DNA from: Bifidobacteriaceae bacterium
GTDB taxonomy: Bacteria; Actinomycetota; Actinomycetes; Actinomycetales; WQXJ01
Direction of reading: 5' to 3'
DNA length: 13,353 nt
Assembly: GCA_031278675.1 (NCBI GenBank)
Contig: JAITJY010000148.1
Location: 1-13,353, forward strand
Below, one piece after another: positions 11,543-13,353 of this stretch; within the stretch, counting starts at the first letter, position 1, and the number at the start of each line of letters is the position of its first letter. The notes under the pieces were generated by a model. That model did no database searches, was not told the DNA's origin, and saw nothing but the letters and a program-made list of their open reading frames with translations. A program made the translations under genes and the position numbers.

Positions 11543-12828
11543 TCGTCTTCCTCGAATTCTTGGCTCTCCGGCGGCGCGCCGTCACGCAGCGCTTCAATCC
11601 TCGCCCGGGCAGATTCAATCCGCTCCAGGCCTCCGGGGCTAACCAGAGCCTGAGCCAACTGCGACTGTCCCGCCGCCTGGCCCTGCGCGGTGCGTCCCGT
11701 CGCAGCCGAACCCGCAGCCGAACCCGCAGCCGTGCGCCCCGCCGCCACACCCTGCCGCGCGCCGCTTGGTGGCATCTCGGCGGCCACCAGCCGTCGGCGC
11801 AGACGGTCCAACTCAACCAGCGCAGCAGCATAATCGCCCAGGTCAGCACGCGCCCCCGCCGCGACAATGCCCAACTCGAGGACCTCATCGGGGTCCAGTT
11901 CGCCTCCGGCCGCAGCAGCGACCAGTTCCAGCGCCTCGTCCGGTTTCCCGATGCCGCGCAGCGCGTCAGCCAGCAACGCCGAGTGGTGCCTTTCGCCGCT
12001 GATCCGCTGATAGGTGCGCAGTTCTCGCACAGCTTCGGCGTAGCGCCCGGCATAATAGCTGGCCAGACCCGCATATTCGCGCACCACGGAGACGCGCCCG
12101 GCCCGGTCTGCCGCCGCCCGCGCATGTTTGTAGGCCAATTCCGGCACGTCTTCTAAGTATTCGAAGACCATTGCCAGATGCCGTGCCACAAACTCGCCGT
12201 TCTGGTCACCTAGAGCCCGCAACTGCGCCCTGATCCAGGCTGGCAGTGCCGCTGAGGTGACGTGCTCCGGCACAACCGGAATCTCGGAGGCATCCAATTT
12301 GTTCTTGGGGCGCATCCGCTGCGCTTCGCGCCGCCTGTTCGCTTCCTGCAACTCCGAACGTTGGCCACCCCGGGGTGTCCCTCCCTGCGATCTGGGCCGA
12401 CCCGGGTCGCTGACCCGATCCCGGCCACTTTCCCGACCCGATTCGTTGCGCCAATCCCGGCCACGTTCACCGGCCCGATCCCGGCCACCGCCCCGACCCC
12501 GGTCGCCCCCGCTGCCCCGGCCTCCGCCTCGATCCCGGCCACTCTCCCGACCCGGTTCATTGCGCCAATCCCGATCCCGGTCGCCCGCGCTGCCCCTGAC
12601 ACCGCCTCGATCCCGGTCATCCGAGCGGCCCCGGCCGCTCACTCGATCCTGGCTACTTTCCCGATCCGGTTCATTGCGCCAATCCCGGCCACCGTCAACG
12701 GCCCGATCCCGGTCATTCGACTGGGCGCGAGCCTGGACCTCGCCCTGTTCTTCCGGGTGCCCCGACTCGTCATCGCCCACCCTGGGGCGGTCGGGGATGT
12801 GAGGCATCTCGGCATCTTGTTTTTGCAT
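11539..12828 (-). CDS. TPR-type protein, Rv1691-like, with Arg/Asp/Gly-rich repeat N-terminus
   Basis: The protein has 429 residues. Residues 1-170 are highly charged and disordered, built of a 38-residue repeat centred on DWRNE (Trp 50, 88 and 126) plus RD/RG-rich filler. Residues about 180-345 are helical and TPR-like (LPAWIRAQLRAL, ARHLAMVFEYLEDVPELAYKHARAA, AGLASYYAGRYAEAVRELRTYQ, LGDYAAALVELDRLRRRL) and match the actinobacterial family of Rv1691. The tail has an Ala/Gly/Gln-rich stretch (about 357-390) and an acidic end. The role of the family is unknown; it is conserved next to the HAD phosphatase and near tyrS and tlyA in mycobacteria. ATG 12828 has AGGA five nt upstream and TAGGAT at 12843-12838 as a possible -10. 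It is coupled to the downstream phosphatase by ATGA. Confidence 0.82.
   Translation of the reverse strand: MQKQDAEMPHIPDRPRVGDDESGHPEEQGEVQARAQSNDRDRAVDGGRDWRNEPDRESSQDRVSGRGRSDDRDRGGVRGSAGDRDRDWRNEPGRESGRDRGGGRGSGGDRGRGGGRDRAGERGRDWRNESGRESGRDRVSDPGRPRSQGGTPRGGQRSELQEANRRREAQRMRPKNKLDASEIPVVPEHVTSAALPAWIRAQLRALGDQNGEFVARHLAMVFEYLEDVPELAYKHARAAADRAGRVSVVREYAGLASYYAGRYAEAVRELRTYQRISGERHHSALLADALRGIGKPDEALELVAAAAGGELDPDEVLELGIVAAGARADLGDYAAALVELDRLRRRLVAAEMPPSGARQGVAAGRTAAGSAAGSAATGRTAQGQAAGQSQLAQALVSPGGLERIESARARIEALRDGAPPESQEFEEDE
12430..12700 (-). repeat. 114-bp coding tandem repeat in the TPR protein gene
   Basis: TTGCGCCAATCCCG (shown on the + strand) begins at 12446, 12560 and 12674, two steps of exactly 114 bp, or 38 codons. 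Between them are shorter CGATCCCGGCC-type repeats. The result is nearly three copies of the DWRNE-containing protein repeat. Confidence 0.88.
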
Positions 12829-12898
12829 GTTGGTCCTATCCTACGGGCTACCGAGTCCGCCGCTGGCTTCGCCGGCCAGGCCGGTGGCCCGCTGATCT

Positions 12899-12959
12899 GG
12901 TCGGGGGCGTCCAGCGTGCCCGGCTCGGGCCGCGCAATAGGCGGGGATCGGGGGGCTGA
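12899..12959 (+). repeat. M element fragment (one end only)
   Basis: The segment from GGGGGCGTCCAGCGTGCCC to GGCGGGGATCGG matches the right half of M copies 2 and 3 with several changes, and lies directly before copy 3 in the same direction. It looks like an older, decayed end beside the intact copy. Confidence 0.65.
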
Positions 12960-13117
12960 GCCTGGATCCACCGACGATCGCCGCAGGGAAGCACCAGACG
13001 GGTGCGATGGGCGTTCCTGGCCGGCGATGGCTACCCGGTGGCCTGCCCGGCTGGTCAGGCCGTCCAGCGTGCCTAGCTAGCGAGCGGCGCAGTAGGCGAG
13101 GATCGGTGGATCGAGGC
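12960..13117 (+). repeat. M element, copy 3 (158 bp)
   Basis: Ends are CCTGGATCCACCGAC and ATCGGTGGATCGAGG; inside are the conserved GCACC-AGACG-GGTGC hairpin and GGCTACCCGGTGG. It has the same length as copy 1. TGA precedes and TTA follows. It lies 132 bp upstream of the TPR gene start, on the far side of that gene's promoter candidate. Confidence 0.82.
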
Positions 13118-13221
13118 TTAGGGGCGGACGGCATCGGCGCTACCCACCAACTGGGAACGCGGGCGGCAGCAGCGCCACCCAGCAACTGGTCATCGCGGCG
13201 CCTGGGCACCGGGCTGGGAGG

Positions 13222-13353
13222 CTAACGCGAAAGTGAACTATCCGCGTTTCCGCTGGTCAGCGTGCCGCTGCCCGGCGTGGGCGCGGTCGGGGCGTGGTTG
13301 TTCACCACGCTCGTAAAGGCACCCCACAAACTCTGTGCGCTTCGCTCCGACGT
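13222..13353 (-). repeat. D-C composite element, copy 3 (D part cut by the window edge)
   Basis: Read on the - strand, it starts inside D (GGAGCGAAGCG, then AGAGTTTGTGGGGTGC) and runs into a C element. Hairpin 1 is GCGTGGT/ACCACGC (13292-13298 with 13304-13310). Hairpin 2 is CAGCG/CGCTG (13258-13262 with 13266-13270). The linker reads GACCGCGCCCACGCCGGG. The last part, AACGCG...CGCGTT, can pair around a 13-nt loop. Stem sequences differ from copies 1 and 2 but pairing is kept. The stretch 13118-13221 before it holds no gene or repeat I can support. Confidence 0.68.

Noticed and set aside
12262..13080. 272-residue + strand frame
   Set aside because: It is antisense to the charged repeats of the TPR protein and runs into M elements; its Pro/Ile/Ala repeats mirror that strand.

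Overview
The window looks like chromosome of a G+C-rich actinobacterium. Codon third positions are mostly G or C. Two adjacent coupled genes match Mycobacterium tuberculosis Rv1691 and Rv1692, and another gene resembles the Rv3235 family. At least two genes appear leaderless, with a TANNNT -10 element exactly 6 nt before the ATG. No rRNA, tRNA, CRISPR array, transposase or integrase was seen.

Layout. 1-330 (-): N-terminal part of dxr (MEP isoprenoid pathway), cut by the left edge. 340-346: a symmetric -10 element that can fire both ways. 352-927 (+): bacterial PH-domain membrane protein. 907-1268: noncoding tandem repeats. 1283-2524 (+): solitary tryptophan synthase beta, leaderless, of an unusual sequence type. 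2646-3632 (+): membrane-anchored class A beta-lactamase-like serine hydrolase. 3633-3904: convergent intergenic region packed with hairpin repeats.

3905-8564 (-): a polyol-use cluster of DeoR-type regulator, RbtT/DalT-type polyol permease and mannitol/arabitol dehydrogenase. The last two overlap by ATGA. An AT-rich promoter with a palindromic operator candidate lies upstream of the permease. The order resembles the AtlR-controlled rbtT-mtlD genes of Corynebacterium glutamicum. The likely flow is uptake of a polyol, oxidation to a ketose, and repression by the DeoR protein without inducer.

8565-13353: mostly housekeeping-type genes separated by repeats. They are a DUF6459/Rv3235-like protein (9194-9970, -), a HAD-IIA phosphatase like Rv1692 (10508-11542, -) and, upstream and coupled to it, a TPR-type protein like Rv1691 (11539-12828, -). 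No gene was found in 13118-13221.

The most unusual signal is the repeat content. There are three dispersed noncoding families. The M element is about 158 bp with 15-bp terminal inverted repeats (three copies plus a fragment). The D element is 98 bp and begins within 9 nt of a stop codon in both complete copies. The C element is a string of hairpins whose linkers are conserved while the stem arms change with complementarity kept. D and C are joined in two places. Separate tandem repeats lie in intergenic DNA and in the N-terminal coding parts of three genes.
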